This document shows positions 1 through 12,399 of a stretch of 64,000 bases of DNA, one piece after another. This stretch comes from Amphibalanus amphitrite (lineage: Eukaryota > Arthropoda > Thecostraca > Balanomorpha > Balanidae), in NCBI RefSeq assembly GCF_019059575.1, contig NW_024881567.1, positions 963,001 through 1,027,000 of the forward strand. The letters run 5' to 3'. The translations under genes were made by a program, and so were the position numbers. Each line of letters starts with the position of its first letter. The first letter of the stretch is position 1. The notes below the pieces were generated by a model. That model made no database searches and was not told the DNA's origin. It worked only from the letters and a program-made list of their open reading frames with translations.

Positions 1-1995
1 GTGTCGAACAGACCTCCTACCCTCAGTTTTTCGCAAATAACTCGCGTAAAAAGCGGCTGATTGCGACGAAACTTTCAGTACCCTCGAGTTAATCAATATT
101 ACGCCTACCCTATAATTTGTATGACCCTGGCTCAAAAGACCTTTGACTTGTGATCTGTTTTCCGAGACCATGTTTGGCCGGAATCGCGTTTTGCCGAATT
201 TCGAGTAGAGCGTGTTTTATTGTCTTTTTGTGACTTTAAGCGATCAAACATGTGAAAGGATGTTGATCCCATGGATTCTAGTGGTATCAAGGTCACGTGA
301 AGGTCAGTCAGGTCACTGACCTTTGATGACCTTTGTTCACTCTTTCGAGTTCTACATGTTTCTAGGGAGGATTTTGGAGTTGATTTCGCATTTAGAAACC
401 GTTTGAACATTTAACCCGCGCGGGGCTGGGGTCTCCAGCCGAACGCGAGGGGCTGGGGGGGGTAAATTTTACCCCCCCTGTTATCTCCCGAACTAACGGT
501 CCGATTTGGAAAATTCAAACGCCAATCGAAAGCTCTCATCACGAACTACTAAAAACATGTACTTAATTTAAAGTTTGAGGTCAAGGTCAAGGTCAGGTCA
601 AGGGTACAAATTGCAAGTTTCTAAAGTATCGGCCTTGCACCGTAGTTGCCGAAGAATGGAGTCATGGACTGAGACTGATCGCCCAAAACGTGTTCTTAGG
701 CTACCAAGACAATATTCGTTGCATACAATATCATTCAGAGGTCAAGGTCAAGGTCAGGTCAGGTCAGGTCAGGTCACCAAAAAACAAAATATAGAAAAGG
801 GCATGTGCGACACATGTTTTATGGGTCATTTTACTCATAGAATTCAATAGGCACACTCAATAAGTGATATGGACCACCTCTGGATGAATTTCAGGTCGAG
901 GTCAGGTCAAGGTCAGGTCAAGTGAGGTCAAATTTTGAAGTTGGTTGTTAAGGCCTAAAAAGGTGTCTATCTGATGCAGTTTTTCACGGCGAATCGAATG
1001 GTGCTATTTTTGTTTTCGTACGAGGTCTAGAACTTCCAAAAAAGTCATTTTTCAAAAATTTTGTGTGTCGTGACGTCATAAAATTTTGAATAACTCCCAC
1101 ATTTTTGAACCGATTCTTCTAAAATTTGGTATGTAGGTGCACATAGACCACTTCTCTGACATATATTCCGTTTTTTTATAGACTCAAAATTTTGGATTTT
1201 ATAATGATTTTTCCAAAAAAGTCAGTTTTTTGAAAAAATTTAGGCCAAAATCCAAGATTTTCAAAAAACCGAGATAGCCATTTGATAGACAAAGTAAAAT
1301 TACGTATAACCTTTTTTGTTACGTCTTGATTCCTTTAAAAATGAAGATGTTAGCGGCGTTTGAACTTTTGCCGTTTTTGAGGCGAAAATGACGAACATGA
1401 CGTCACTAAAACGTCAATTTCTCAAAAATTTTCCGACGGATTTCGCTCAAATTTTCAGGGAACGTGTCAAATTGATGTAAGAAAAGGTACTGAAAGTTTG
1501 GCGGCGCTGCGCGCCGCCGTTTTTGAGATATCGCAAAAATTCGCGAGGGGGGTAAAATTTACCCCCCCCCCAGCCCCGCGCGGGTTAAGAAGTAGTTTTG
1601 GTTCCCTCGTAACATGTGACCTCACCTGACCTGACCTGGCCTAAATGCACGAAAACATCATCTGTGATCAAAGCTAACTTGAAATTCGTGATCAGCACCC
1701 CGCAAAACCCTATAACAGCTTCACTTTACGAAGCTCTAACAGGTCCCGATTCCCCGACTTTTGAGTTTGACCTGTCAACTTTGACAACTTTGTCTACTTA
1801 GACTTTTGACCTGACCTAGGACCTTAAAATTGGGTATCATCGGCCTCCTCTCGTCACGGGCAACACGCTCTTTTTCCGCAAAGCTCTAGCTCGATCAGGG
1901 GTTGAACGGCAAAGGGGTCCAACGGACGCGAAGGGACGCAACGGACGCAAAGGGGTCCAACGGACGCTGGCAAAACATCAATATGGGCGAGGATG
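1..1995. repeat. Family F TTAA-type repeat (F1), left end outside the window, split by G1
   Basis: Positions 1-416 and 1585-1995 match, in order, the two halves of F2 (23317-24195). Shared blocks include the GAATAACTCGCG-like motif, a GAAACTTTCAGTACC block, CATGACCCTG and an AGGTCA-rich centre. The right end is decayed: F2 ends CGGGCGAGGG-TTAA, but here the text around 1990 runs CGGGCGAGGATG with no TTAA. The family is non-coding, and short ORFs in it do not recur between copies. Around 1905-1965 there is a short direct repeat of GGGGTCCAACGGACGC. Confidence 0.7.
417..1584. mobile_element. Family G non-autonomous TTAA element (G1), 1,168 bp
   Basis: TTAA flanks both ends (413-416 and 1585-1588). 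The left terminus starts CCCGCGCGGGGCTGGGG and the right terminus is its reverse complement. Next to each terminus is a G-run/C-run hairpin with a TAAATTTTA-like core. Inside are AGGTCA/AGGTC arrays (575-600, 737-778, 890-930) and the palindrome GGCGGCGC-TGC-GCGCCGCC at 1500-1518. No coding capacity is visible. A near-identical copy sits at 13353-14530 and a partial reversed copy begins near 58590. TTAA target duplication fits the piggyBac or Kolobok superfamilies; the sequence does not decide between them. Confidence 0.88.
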
Positions 1996-2640
1996 AAAAT
2001 ACAGCTGCTGTCATAAAAATTCAGCTTGAATCAAAGGTCAGGCTTGCCAAATTTCAGCTCTCGCAGCTATCAATAAAAATAAACATGTGGAGGCGGCACC
2101 CTCCACCCCGCACCCGCCTCCCCCCCTCTCGGCCACTGCCAGCGAGGTTTTAAGCGTATCATACACGTTACAAAGCATCATATCAAGATGACACACCCCA
2201 GCAGCCATATGCACTGAACAAAAACTTATTACGCACGCTAGTCTATCGGCACCATAGCACATGGTATGGTCGAGACTGTCGTCAGCCACGGACGCGCACT
2301 CGACCAACCCTCTGAGCCCGTTGACTGCGGGTGACCTTGACATGTCAAGCCTGATCGGCCGCCGGCCGCTGTCGTGCGATCGTTACACGCGGAGGGGAGG
2401 GAGACACAAAGCTCTACGTTATAGCTGACCTCTGACCTTTCCCTGCGCCCTGGTCACTGACCCCGCTCCATGTCGCTGGGCGGTGGCATGGCGGTGGAAA
2501 CCGGTTCTAGCCTCTACACATGCCACCATTCTAACCCTCCCCTCCCCACGCTACTATGTACGCGGCGCGGAGTACGCTCGTGCGTAACTGGGCGGAGCAA
2601 GGGGTCACGCGATACAGGGGCGGAACTGGTTGCCCTCCCG
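1996..2640. other. Unassigned spacer, no gene recognised
   Basis: This stretch lies between the decayed end of F1 and the first recognisable reverse-transcriptase codons. It has a C-rich tract near 2095-2135 and moderate GC content. It may contain the 5' part of the Penelope-like element, but I see no motif that proves it. Confidence 0.4.
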
Positions 2641-2654
2641 CCCGCCGAGCGACC

Positions 2655-3438
2655 AACGACTAATACCCTGGAGAACCGTACAAACGGTGATGAATCTGTT
2701 ACAGGAACACAGAGAGACCATCAATTTGTTTGACCTGTCTTGGACAGACGTAGAGCCTCTTCTAAGGCACTGTCTCACCAACAGCTACCTAAGATTCGGG
2801 CAATCATTTTACAAACAAACCCTCGGGTTACCCATGGGAAACCGTATAGCCCCGTCCACCGCTATCATCTTCATGGGAGCGCTGGAAGACATTTATTTGT
2901 CTGCAAACCGCGCTCAACCAGAACTGTACGTACCTGCGCTACATCGATGACTGTTTCTGTGTCTGGTCACATGGTTCGGAGGAGCTCTCAGCTTACTTCG
3001 AATATGTCAACTCGGTTCACCCCAAGATCAAATTCACCATCGAACGTTCCGACGCAACCAGTCCTCGGGGACAAATAGCATTTTTAGACACGCAGATCAG
3101 CGTGCACCAGAGCGGGCACTACAAAACGCAGCTTCATATCAAACCTGAAGCTGCATCCATCATCCTTCCTTTTGACTCGGCCCAGCCGTTCAAAACTAAA
3201 AAGTCGGTCGCTAAGTCCCAATTTCTACGAGCCCTGAAGGTTTCGTCAGACCCACAGAGCGCTAAGCGCAGCACTGACATGATATTTGACTTGTTCGTGT
3301 CCAACGGCTACCCTCCACGCTGGCTGCACGGGATAGCGCGTCAGGCTCTGAAACAATACAACAGACAAAAGTATCCGACAGCTAACCGCACAAGTGACCG
3401 TAGTCACACAGGAGCCCATCCCAAACGTAGGGATAGGA
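2655..3438 (+). pseudogene. Penelope-like element PLE1, reverse-transcriptase part (frameshifted)
   Basis: The translation carries the C-terminal half of a Penelope-type RT. It shows YKQTLGLPMGNRIAPSTA (the GLPMG palm motif), then after a frameshift near 2925-2935 RYIDDCFCVW (catalytic YxDD), then HPKIKFTIE and FLDTQI, which are typical of this family downstream of the YxDD box. The 5' part is missing or unrecognisable. The frame runs to 3438, where an hAT-like element interrupts it, and resumes in the same frame at 9883. The frameshift and the missing N-terminal RT motifs make this a dead copy. In a live element the protein would prime reverse transcription on nicked chromosomal DNA. Confidence 0.8.
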
Positions 3439-3762
3439 CAGTGGCGTAGACAGGGGGGGGCCATGGGGGCCATGGCCCCCCCTTTTCGCCTAGCCGCCCA
3501 GATGGCGCCCCAAGTAGCGCCAACTAGGCTGATGCCGTTTTACTGAGGGAACATGAAATAAAAAGTGAAATGCAAGCAGGGATCGAAGTTAATATCTCTT
3601 TGGGGGGTACCTGGACACTCCCAATGTTCTCCAGGGCACCCCCAACGAGGACCTGAACCCCAATGTTGAAGGGCGCCCCTCCGGAAACCAGAGCATTCCA
3701 AACCCCAGGGTCGATGGCGCCCATCAAAAGCCACTGGCGCCTACCTGAACGGAGACTACAGC

Positions 3763-4229
3763 CAGGCGCGGATACAAGGGGGGCCCCCCCCCTTGGCCGA
3801 TTTTTTTCAAAAATAAAATAAAAAGTTAAAAAGTTAAAAAGCTGAAAAGGGGGCCTCCTGAAAATAAAGTGGCCGAAATCCGATGAGTTTTTTTTTAACC
3901 TACCCACTTAGTTATTTCTTAGAAGACTAGCTGAGAAGACTTCTTTGTTAGAAGATTGGTAAAGCTTTTCATAACTTGGAGGTCTCTTATACTCACAGAG
4001 ATGACCACTTTTACAGGGCCTCCTAACCTGCACAGAGGGCCTCCAAACCTGCACAGATGTTGACAGTTGAGATGTTGCCTGAACAGCTAGATAAGCTCAA
4101 TAGACGCAGTTTTTTTTGGGGGGGGGGGCCAACAAGTGGGAAGATGGGGCCTCCAACAGGTGGGATTATGGGGGGGGCCTCCTGGTTTCTAATGGCCCCT
4201 CCCTTGGAGATTTTCTGGATCCGCCCCTG
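3763..4229. mobile_element. Small hAT-like MITE O (467 bp) inside N
   Basis: The 8-bp duplication ACTACAGC lies at 3755-3762 and 4230-4237. Termini are CAGGCGCGGATAC on the left and GGATCCGCCCCTG on the right, an imperfect inverted repeat of the CAGNGGCGGATCC type. The interior holds G/C runs and no coding sequence. Confidence 0.8.
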
Positions 4230-4720
4230 ACTACAGCTGCCCCATCTAAGATCGACGGAGCCCCCCTGAAACCAATGGCGCCCCTCTAGAGCACCGGCAC
4301 CCCATCCGAGACGCCACTTGATACTACAGTCGCCCCATCCGAGACGCCCCTTGAGACTACAGTCGCCCCATCCAAGCTGAATGGCGCCCCTCCATAGCGT
4401 CCGGCGCACTGCTGAAGGCAACGGTGGCTCCATCCAAGCCCAATGGCGCCCCTCAGCGCCCTTCTGAAGATCACATTCGCCCCATCCAAGGTCGCTGGCG
4501 CCCCTCATGGCGCCCACCTGAACGGGGACTTCAGTCATCCCATCCAAGATCGATGGCGCCCCTTTGAAACCACTGGTGCCACTCTGAACGTCACAGTCGG
4601 ACCATCACAATGGCGCAATGGCGCCCACTGGTGATGCCGCCCCTCGGCACGGTGCCGCTTCCTAATGTCATGCCATTGCCGACCCTTCACCACGGTTGCC
4701 CCCTCAAAATCAGGGCGGAA
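4230..4720. repeat. GGCGCCCC-type minisatellite in the body of N
   Basis: Irregular units of about 35-50 bp share ATGGCGCCCCT, then a CCACTGGCGCC- or CATCCAAG-like half. They also occur left of O (3500-3750), so they belong to N and were divided by O. Long ORFs here come from the repeat and are not genes. The following stretch 4720-5141 has no feature I recognise. Confidence 0.6.
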
Positions 4721-5868
4721 TCCTAACTGAAATCTGAGAGCGAACGATAATTATAAGCACAATCATAAGCAATTCAATTGTGCATCTTTTGCTTGCGGAA
4801 GGTCGCAACCGGTATCCAAACCAAGGTACCTATAAGAAACATCAAAACTAGGGTGACTTGACTTGGTGTGTTGTCATGTTCAAGTCGTTCCTCGATTCAG
4901 ATTTAGGCAGTTAGTTGCGGTGTTAATCCTACACACGTGCGGTCTGAGGTTCTAAGCACGGCCACCCCGGTCGACCGCAGGCCGCAGCCCACAGGTCAGT
5001 TTGTATCAGTGAGTGAACCTGGAGACAACTTCTTGCAAATAATGTGTCCATGGTTGATCAACGTATATTTTACCGTCTCGTATTAGCATACATGCGTCTT
5101 ATAAAAATGTTCGTAGCCTGAGTTCGTTTACTATATCGTGCTTAACCCGCGCCGTGCTGGTGGTCTGAGTTTTCTGTGGAGTGCTGGGGGGGGGGGGCGT
5201 TTTCACGCCCGCTGTCTAACTCGGCTCCTGGGCAGTGGGCCATGTAGCGACACGCAGTAAGTGACTTCGAAGGAGCGTAAAAATAATGAGGGAAATACAA
5301 CGGTCATTTGTAGGTCAGAGGCCAGTTTTACTAACAGAAAAGTAGCCGCCTGCCAGAATTTTTTTACTAGGCCACTTCACATACGGTAAAGCCCTATCCG
5401 CTTACGTGCCCATCGCATTTACGCTCCGTATGTGAAACGGTCTTTAGGCAAACAATTCCGGCAGGCGGCAATTTTTCTGTTGGTAAAACTGGTCTCTAGT
5501 CAAAGGTCAGGTCGCCAGAGATCATCAAAAATCAAATTTTGCATATTTCAACATTTTTGAAAAACCGGCGCATAACTTGGGAACCAATACAGCTACGGCG
5601 CCGCAGAACAGCGCATTCCATAGCCCTTTTAGCGGTCTTTCTTGAATTTGTCCTCTGATTTGACCTCAGGTCATTAGTTTAGCCGCCAGATGGCAAAAAC
5701 TCCAAAAATAGCCGTTCTTGCGATGTTTTTCGGTAATAACTTTTGGCGTAAGAGTCACGATATTATTTTTCCCAGCATCGTGTTCCTCTCGTCGAGCCGC
5801 GTCAATTTAACTATAATTTGATCTTGAAAAGTCATTCGGAAAATTTGACCCCAGGTCAAGGTCATGAC

Positions 5869-8800
5869 CAGTGGCGTATCCAGGATCTTGAAAAGGGGGA
5901 GGCCAAACCTGCTCAAGGGGCCCCACCCTTACCTGAGGGGCCCCAGAGGTAGAATACTTAACCCACGCACAGGTGCGGTTCTTTGCCACTTTCGCCATGT
6001 GAGGGAGCCTTTTTAGGCACACTTGGCAATCTAAAAACTCTGAAGGCTCATTCTGGCCTCTGAAAGCCTCTCTTCGGCAACAGAGTGAACGACTGGCCTC
6101 AGCCGGCCCCATAATGGCATCAGGAGACCCATACTATTGCTGACCTGCCAGGGCCCCACGCTGGCTCTTGGGAGCCTTTGAGTCAGTCTGATGACCCTAT
6201 GCCGCTCTCGAAACCACGCCGGTCGCTAGAAGCCCATGCTGCCCTCTGAGGGTTCCGCGCCGGCTTCTAAGGGTCAAGCTCCTACCTCAAGGAACTCAAA
6301 CATGCATAAGATCTGAAGAATGGCTGCTGAGGCCCTCGAAGTGGCTCTAATGGCCCGACGCCAGCCTATGAAGGCCCCGTGCTGGCTTCTGAGGGCCCAG
6401 CACCAGCGTCTGAAGTCAGATGACAGCTGGCCCCACGCTGGCCTCAGAGGGTTCACACTGGTCACAGAGGGCCTCACACTGGCCTCAGAGGGCTCCACAT
6501 TGACTTCAGAGGGCCCCAAGCTGGTCTCAGTGGCCAGTGGGCCTCAAACTGACTTCAGAAGGCCCCACGCCGCTGGGCTTAGAAGACCCCAAACTGGACA
6601 TAGACAGCCCTACACTGAACATGAGGGTCCCACACTGGCCTTAGAAGGCCCCACAATGGACTTAGAGAGCCCCACGCTGACCTTAGAGGGCTCCACGGCT
6701 GGCCTTAGAGGGCTGCGCGCTGGCTCCTTAGGGTTCCACGCCAGCGTCAAAGGGTCCCACCCACGCCCAAGTCTAAGCTTCTCGAGGACCGCCGAAGCGG
6801 CCTCTGAGTGCCCCCACGCTAGCCTCTGGGGCTCGGCCTCAGCTTCTGAGGGCCCTGAGACGGCCTATGAGGGCCCTACGCCGGCCTCTGAGGGCCATCA
6901 AATGGTAAAATTAAGATAGTTTGACGTAGTTGACTTTATTTAATGACTTAATGACGTAATGACTTTATTTAAGTTTGGGCCAGTACTTCGGATAAGGCCC
7001 TGAAGGTCGTTTCTCTTGGGACACCCAAGCATGCACGTACCCAGGATTTCGCCCAGGAGGGGTCAACCTGCTCTCGAAGGGGCCCCGGGTTACCTGGGGG
7101 CCACTGACGACCCAGGCAGGGACGTATCCAGAACATTTCGATGGGGGGGATTGGGCACAGTGGGTCCGGTCCCCCTTGCGGACGGGTCCCCTCTGTCTGT
7201 CTGTCTCACTGTCTGCCTGTCTGTCTGTCTGTCTAAGCCCTGAGAAAATGTGGAGAATTGGCAGATAAAGTATCATTTTGCCTGAGCAATGTGCTTAAAA
7301 TGCACGGTCTTTTATGAAGAAGCGAAGCGAGCGAGCCCGTCAGAGTCGCCGGTGTTGGTCCCTCAGATTTGTCTGCGGAAGGCCGTCAGATGTGCTGGTG
7401 TGGGGTCCACACAGGCGCCGGTTGTGGGGCCTTAGGGCTTAGAGACGCTGGTAGGGGCCGTCATAGGCATGTATGGGGCCCTGAAAGTTACTAGTGGCCC
7501 TTCATAGGGTGGCAAGGGAACCTCAGATGCCGGTAAGAGGCCCTCAGAGTCGCTAGTAAGTGACCGTTAGATGCGCTGGTATAGGGCCCTCGCAGGCGCT
7601 GGTGAGCGGGCCTTCAGAGCCGCCGATGTAGGCCGTTAAGAGGCGCTGGTGTGGGTCCCTTAGAAGTGGCGGTGAGGGCCCTCCCAGGCGCCATTCTGAG
7701 GGCCCTCAGAAACACTGGTGTGGGCCGTGGGGGCATAACAAACATGTGTGGGGCCCTTACAGCTGATCTCTCATTAGCCTTCAAGGACCCTCAGAGACCG
7801 GCAAGGTCCTTCAGAACCTGGGGTGGGGCCCTTCTGGAGATAAGTGTGGCTACATAAGAGCCCATGACGTGTCCTCAAAAGCCCCGTGGTGTCCTTTCAC
7901 TCCTTTCCAGTTGAAGCGTGACCAGCGCGGACCCTCTGATGTCAATTGGCACCGTAGGGCCCCTCGGGCCCGAGGTGACCCTAAACCATATAACGGACAC
8001 GTGTCCCCTCGCCCCCTGGCTATGCCATTGAATCCAAGTGATCAGGGGCCCTTTAGGTAATCAGGGGCCTCTCAGGTGACTGCAGGGGCTTTTCAATTGA
8101 CCAGGGGCCCACCAGGTTACTGTAACCAGGGGACCCTCTGATAATCAGGGGCCGGTTATACCAGGGGCTCCTCGGGCAACTAAGGGCCTTCATGTGACTG
8201 CAGGAGGTACTCCCGGGTAAACATGGCCCCTCAGGTGACCAGGGCTTCTTCAAATGACTGGCCAGGGGCCATCCAGGGGTCAGTGGCCCATGCGTAACTA
8301 GGGGCCCCTCAGATAACCAGGGGCCCCTCAGGTAACCAGAGGCCCCTCGGGTAACCAGGGGCCCCTCAGGTAACCAGGGGCTCTCGTAACCAGGGGTCCC
8401 TTACCAGGAGTCATTCAGATAACCAGGGGTCCCTCAGGTAACCAGGGGTCCCGTGACCACGGCCCCTCAGGTAACCAGGGCCCCTCAGATAAACAGGGGC
8501 CCCTCGGATAGCCAGGGGTCCCTTAGACAACCAGGAACCTCTCAGACAACCAGGGGCCCCTCAGATAACCAGGGGCCCCTCAGGTAACTAGGGGCTCGTC
8601 AGATAACCATGGACTCCTCAGGTGACCAAGGGGACCCTCAGGTAACCAGGGGCCCCTCAGATAGCCAGGGGCTCTCAGGTAGTTAGGGGCCCTCTGTGTT
8701 CGTCACTGTGATAAATATCGCTCTTTGATATTAGTTTTTCTTCCGAGTAAAAGACGTTCTGTCTGGTACTGGAATTAAGACAGGGAGACCCAAAACGCCT

Positions 8801-8960
8801 TCGTCACGCTGGTCCCCCCGAGTTATCCTTGGACCTCAGGGGCCCCCGAGGCCCCCTTGGGTACGTCACTGCACTCAAGTGACCCAAAGGGCCCACTTGC
8901 ATGTCTGATCCCAAAGGGGGAGGCCATGGCCTCTTGGCCTCCCCCCTGGATACGCCACTG
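5869..8960. mobile_element. hAT-like non-autonomous element, 3,092 bp, copy a
   Basis: The 8-bp duplication GTCATGAC flanks it exactly (5861-5868 and 8961-8968). The 16-bp terminal inverted repeat is CAGTGGCGTATCCAGG. The interior is repeat-derived: GGCCTCAGAGGGC-like units (6400-6890), a CTGTCTGT run (7190-7235) and a GGGGCCCC minisatellite (8290-8690). No transposase is encoded; a 199-codon ORF at 6320-6919 is made only of the repeats. An inverted copy of the same length lies at 27317-30408. Internal stretches resembling other hAT ends (7030-7060, 7120-7150) are shared by both copies, so the composite structure predates their spread. Confidence 0.93.
8285..8695. repeat. GGGGCCCC minisatellite of the 3,092-bp element (copy a)
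   Basis: About twenty tandem units of roughly 19-20 bp carry the core AACCAGGGGCCCCTCAG. The GGGGCCCC palindrome recurs in most units, with variants such as GGGGTCCC. The same array in reverse complement occupies about 27582-27990 in copy b. Confidence 0.85.
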
Positions 8961-9882
8961 GTCATGACGTGACCGAAATAGGTCATGTTGCATATCCGTC
9001 GATCCGTATCGTTGAGCTGAACACACCTGAGGTGTTTTCACCGGTCTAGCATGTTCCTATCAAAAGTTATTGTCAAAAAACTGCCGGGGACCTTTCATTA
9101 CCTGAGACGACCTCAGGGGCACACAGAGGGGTTCATGGGTGCAAATTTTCTTATTCAGTGTGTTGTGTTTACCCATAAGCCGATGTTTGAGAGTGTTTAG
9201 AACGATGTACGTCCAAAAGAGGCGCATTTAAATTTTCTCCCGTTGACTTTACCTATAATGGGGAGGTCGCCAAATTGACCTGACCTTAGGTCACAGATAT
9301 CGAAATACAACGAAATACATCTTATACATACCTACCTACTTTTACTCTTTTCAATCGCTGAAAGTTTCAAAACGATCCTTCATTCGGTGTAGCTATAGCG
9401 AGCATTGAAACTTGTTCCATGAGATAAGGTGATAAGGTCACTTGAGACCTGGTGACCTGACCTTGAAAGAACCGTGTTTGAAATTTTCACATGTGCAGAA
9501 AGGGTGTATAAACAGGTGTGCCAAAAGCGGCGGCGCGTAGCGCCGCCGTTTTTAAGATCTTCGCGAAACACCTGAGTGGGGGGGGGGGGGTAAAAACGCC
9601 CCCCTAGCACGGCGCGGTATCCCTCAAGATGAAGACTTAATGGATTAAAAAAAAAATGGACTGCAGATTGCTTTCAATGGATGTTATGAAAACCCAGCGA
9701 AACCTGGCTCTTACACTCGTATTTCGAAACACCTATTAATTCAGGCATAAACAAAACGTTGACGTTACATTTTAGACTGACACCTCTGTCACTAGCTGAC
9801 AATGGCGCCCCACTCAAGGGAAAAAGTCGCCCCCCGCGAGCACCATGGCCCCCCCTTTTGCTGATTTCTGGCTACGCCACTG

Positions 9883-10423
9883 GGATAGGATATATGTGTC
9901 ACTGCCTTTCATCAGTGACAGCCTGACCCGGAAAGTAGATGCGGCCCTGAAATCTGTTAATCCCAGCTTAACAGCATCGTGGAAAAATGGCAACACCCTC
10001 GCCAAACGCCTGGTACATTCGGCTTTAGAGCCCCCACCCTGTCGCGCAGGGAAGCAGTTCTGCCGTACGTGTAACAATGGACTACATGGGCGATGCGCAA
10101 CGAAAAATGTCGTCTATCAGATCACATGTATGATGTGCGCAGCTGCCGACGGGCCTCCTCAGACATACATTGGAGAAACAAAGCGCTGTGTCAGATACAG
10201 GTTCGATGAACATTTTAGAGACGGCACCAATCGTACGAGGCAGACTCCCTTTGGAGAACATATGAGGGAGAGCCATCCGAATGAGTCAGAGCCTCGGCTA
10301 TCTGTCACCATTCTTCGCGGATGCAAAGACGCAGCTGACCGGAAGATAGCCGAGGCTCAGGCTATCCGGGATAGGCAGCCCTCTCTGAACGGTCAGATCG
10401 ACACGTGGCCACTGCTCCACTGA
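9883..10423 (+). pseudogene. Penelope-like element PLE1, GIY-YIG endonuclease part
   Basis: The frame continues from 3438 once insert N is removed. The translation starts IYVSLPFISDSL, has Cys pairs CRAGKQFCRTC, then VYQITCMMC and TYIGETKR (the GIY-YIG catalytic start with the family's Tyr, Gly and Arg), and later FGEHMRESH. It ends at a stop at 10421-10423 with no internal stop. In live elements this domain nicks chromosomal DNA to prime target-site reverse transcription. This half is better preserved than the RT half. Confidence 0.85.
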
Positions 10424-11030
10424 ACGATTACGGTTTGTCAGCCATCGATCGATGTGTATTGTATATGTAATGTATTCGGTGTGATGTGTTGATACATTTG
10501 AGTACGAGGTGTAGGACCCAATTACTTGTAATTACTAAATTTCGGTACCGGTGTCAAATGTGTAATTGTGTAGGGATCGTGTGTGTTCGTATTTAGGCCA
10601 ACATGCGTCATTTGATTTCTGTATACCTATGCTGCCAGTCTGGGGAGAAGATCGTGATCGTAAATCATGCCTTTTTATTTTTTTCTTTTATTTTAGGTGT
10701 CATTGACTTAGATGTATTTAGGATTAGTACTTAGGGTAAAGTGTTAAAATTGGATTATTGTTATTTATGGTAGCAACAACTTGTGATCGGTGGTGCAAAG
10801 AATGTTATCCGCACGTTCGCCATCTCTGCTTCAAATATGAATGCTTTAAATGTTCACTCTGAAAAAGCCACAAGGGCGAAATATCAGTGTCTTATATATA
10901 TTGTGTTTTTTCGTCAATTTTCGATTAAGTATGAGCAAAGGCTATTTCATCACCACTAAAACGGTCAGAGAATACCCCATTTTACTGTCGAGTGACCGGA
11001 TGATGTTAAATAAATAAATAAATAGATAAA
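10424..11030 (+). other. 3' untranslated region of PLE1 (inferred)
   Basis: AT-rich non-coding sequence follows the GIY-YIG stop and ends in a TAAATAAATAAATA-like run near 11008-11030. Beyond it a D-family relic begins. I infer this is the element's 3' UTR because no other element boundary lies between. Confidence 0.5.
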
Positions 11031-12399
11031 TTCAGTGTTTCAGAATGTGTAGAATGACTTGCGTCTAAAAGAGACGACTTTCAATTTTCTCCCATTGACT
11101 TGTAACTGGTGACCTGGCCTTAAAGGGACTATCCCACCTTCTAAAATGCTGTTAAAACCAGTTAAATTGTGCCCAACTTTATAGATTGGATGACCAGGAA
11201 CACGGTTCTGGCATTTATTTTTCATTAAACATCTTAGGCTTCCCATATTCCAAACACAAACTTTCAAATATGTGACGTCACAGCCCAAAATTACCTCCTT
11301 CCCCAGGCCACATTACTGTCATAAAGCTGATTCTTTTTACACTGTAAAAAAATCTTACAAGCCCCTTGTAGGAAAACCGCTGGCGCAAAAATGAGCATGC
11401 AGCGACGTGTAAAAATCGCCTCATATTTAGCTAGTAAGAGGGTACAAGCTTGTTTCGTTAGTAAATGACAAGCCCACGCCTCATAAACCGAGCACCCCCG
11501 TGTCAGCCCCTCGTTTCGTTATTCGGTACCTCGTTTGAAAACGAGGGCAAAACCAGATCGGTACGCCGATTAGGCTCCTTAGCAGGACTCGCCTGGTAAC
11601 CCAACCAGCTAGCGCCTGCTATTGCTGCCCAGTAGTAATACTAGCTCAATTGCGTCACCCCCCCCCCTCCTTCTCCCCAGCCGCCCCTCCGACTGGTGGA
11701 CGACCGACAGCGTGCCAGCCACGTTACAAAAAAAAACATACACAAAAATAACGTTTATTATTTATTAGCATACGATACAAAATATCTAAATATTTACATA
11801 TTACAATATCATAGCGGAGTGGTGCAAAAGCTGATTCGAGTCACCACCAATAACATTCACAAAATAATACGGTTGAATGAGACACGATCGGGCACTTCCA
11901 CGGGCTTTGACGCAACGGCACTTACAACAGGCGAGTGAGCAAGTTGATCCTGCCATGTCAGGTACATTGTGCACTGTGCAGTCCATCAAATATTTGCCAT
12001 ACTTTGCAGATTCAAGCAAGTTTTTTTTCTGGGCGAGGCTTACCAACAGAAATATCGCTGGCTTCCGGTATACCTTCATGCCTCAGTCTCCCACAACTTT
12101 AAGCAACTCTGCAAACAGAAAAGAAAATTAACTGCTGATTTTAAAATATCAGTGAGGATGGCTTTATTATCTACATCAACTGACTTTTGTATAAGATAAA
12201 TCAATGTGAGGCAATATATGTAGCTTACACATTTGGAAAAAAAGGCTAGACAGCAACTGAAAGAAAGTCCGTCTTCCAACAGTCGGAATTCAAACGAAAC
12301 AGTGGCCCACAACGGTCAAGGGGTGAATTCTATGACGCAACATGTGTTCAGAATATTACAAAATAAATAAAATGTCCCCCATTGCTACGTAAATATCAT

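Larger units (their letters stand above)
5146..9617. mobile_element. Family L TTAA element, split by a 3,092-bp hAT
   Basis: The left end is intact: TTAA at 5142-5145, then CCCGCGCCGTGCTGG and a G-run/C-run hairpin with a CGTTTTCACG core. The right end near 9597-9617 has the matching hairpin and CAGCACGG-type terminus, but the terminal GGGTTAA has decayed. The palindrome GGCGGCGC-GTA-GCGCCGCC is present near 9528-9547. Without the hAT insert (5869-8960) it is about 1.4 kb. The interior resembles family D, including the phrase near 8985-9030 on the response of AACACACC, GTGTTTTCA and ATGACC blocks. Confidence 0.78.
3439..9882. mobile_element. hAT-like non-autonomous element N, 6.4 kb as it stands, inserted in PLE1
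   Basis: An exact 8-bp target duplication, GGATAGGA, flanks it (3431-3438 and 9883-9890). The terminal inverted repeat CAGTGGCGTAG is followed on both sides by a G/C-rich block with a GGGGCCATGG core. An 8-bp duplication and CAGTG-type ends are hallmarks of hAT transposons. No transposase remains. Its own sequence is short; most of the length is later insertions (O at 3763-4229 and L at 5146-9617). Removing it with one target copy leaves the PLE1 reading frame continuous, so it landed in an element that was still otherwise readable here. Confidence 0.88.

Noticed and set aside
737-778. Regular short direct repeats suggesting a CRISPR array
   Set aside because: AGGTCA words are contiguous or irregularly spaced, without unique spacers of constant length; the context is a eukaryotic TTAA element.
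2038-2343. 101-codon minus-strand ORF near the first Penelope element
   Set aside because: No recognisable domain, no repeated copy and no supporting signals; likely chance.
6320-6919. 199-codon ORF, present also at 29358-29957
   Set aside because: It consists of the GGCCTCAGAGGGC repeat of the 3,092-bp element; its duplication reflects identical copies of the element. No domain, and the protein is low-complexity.
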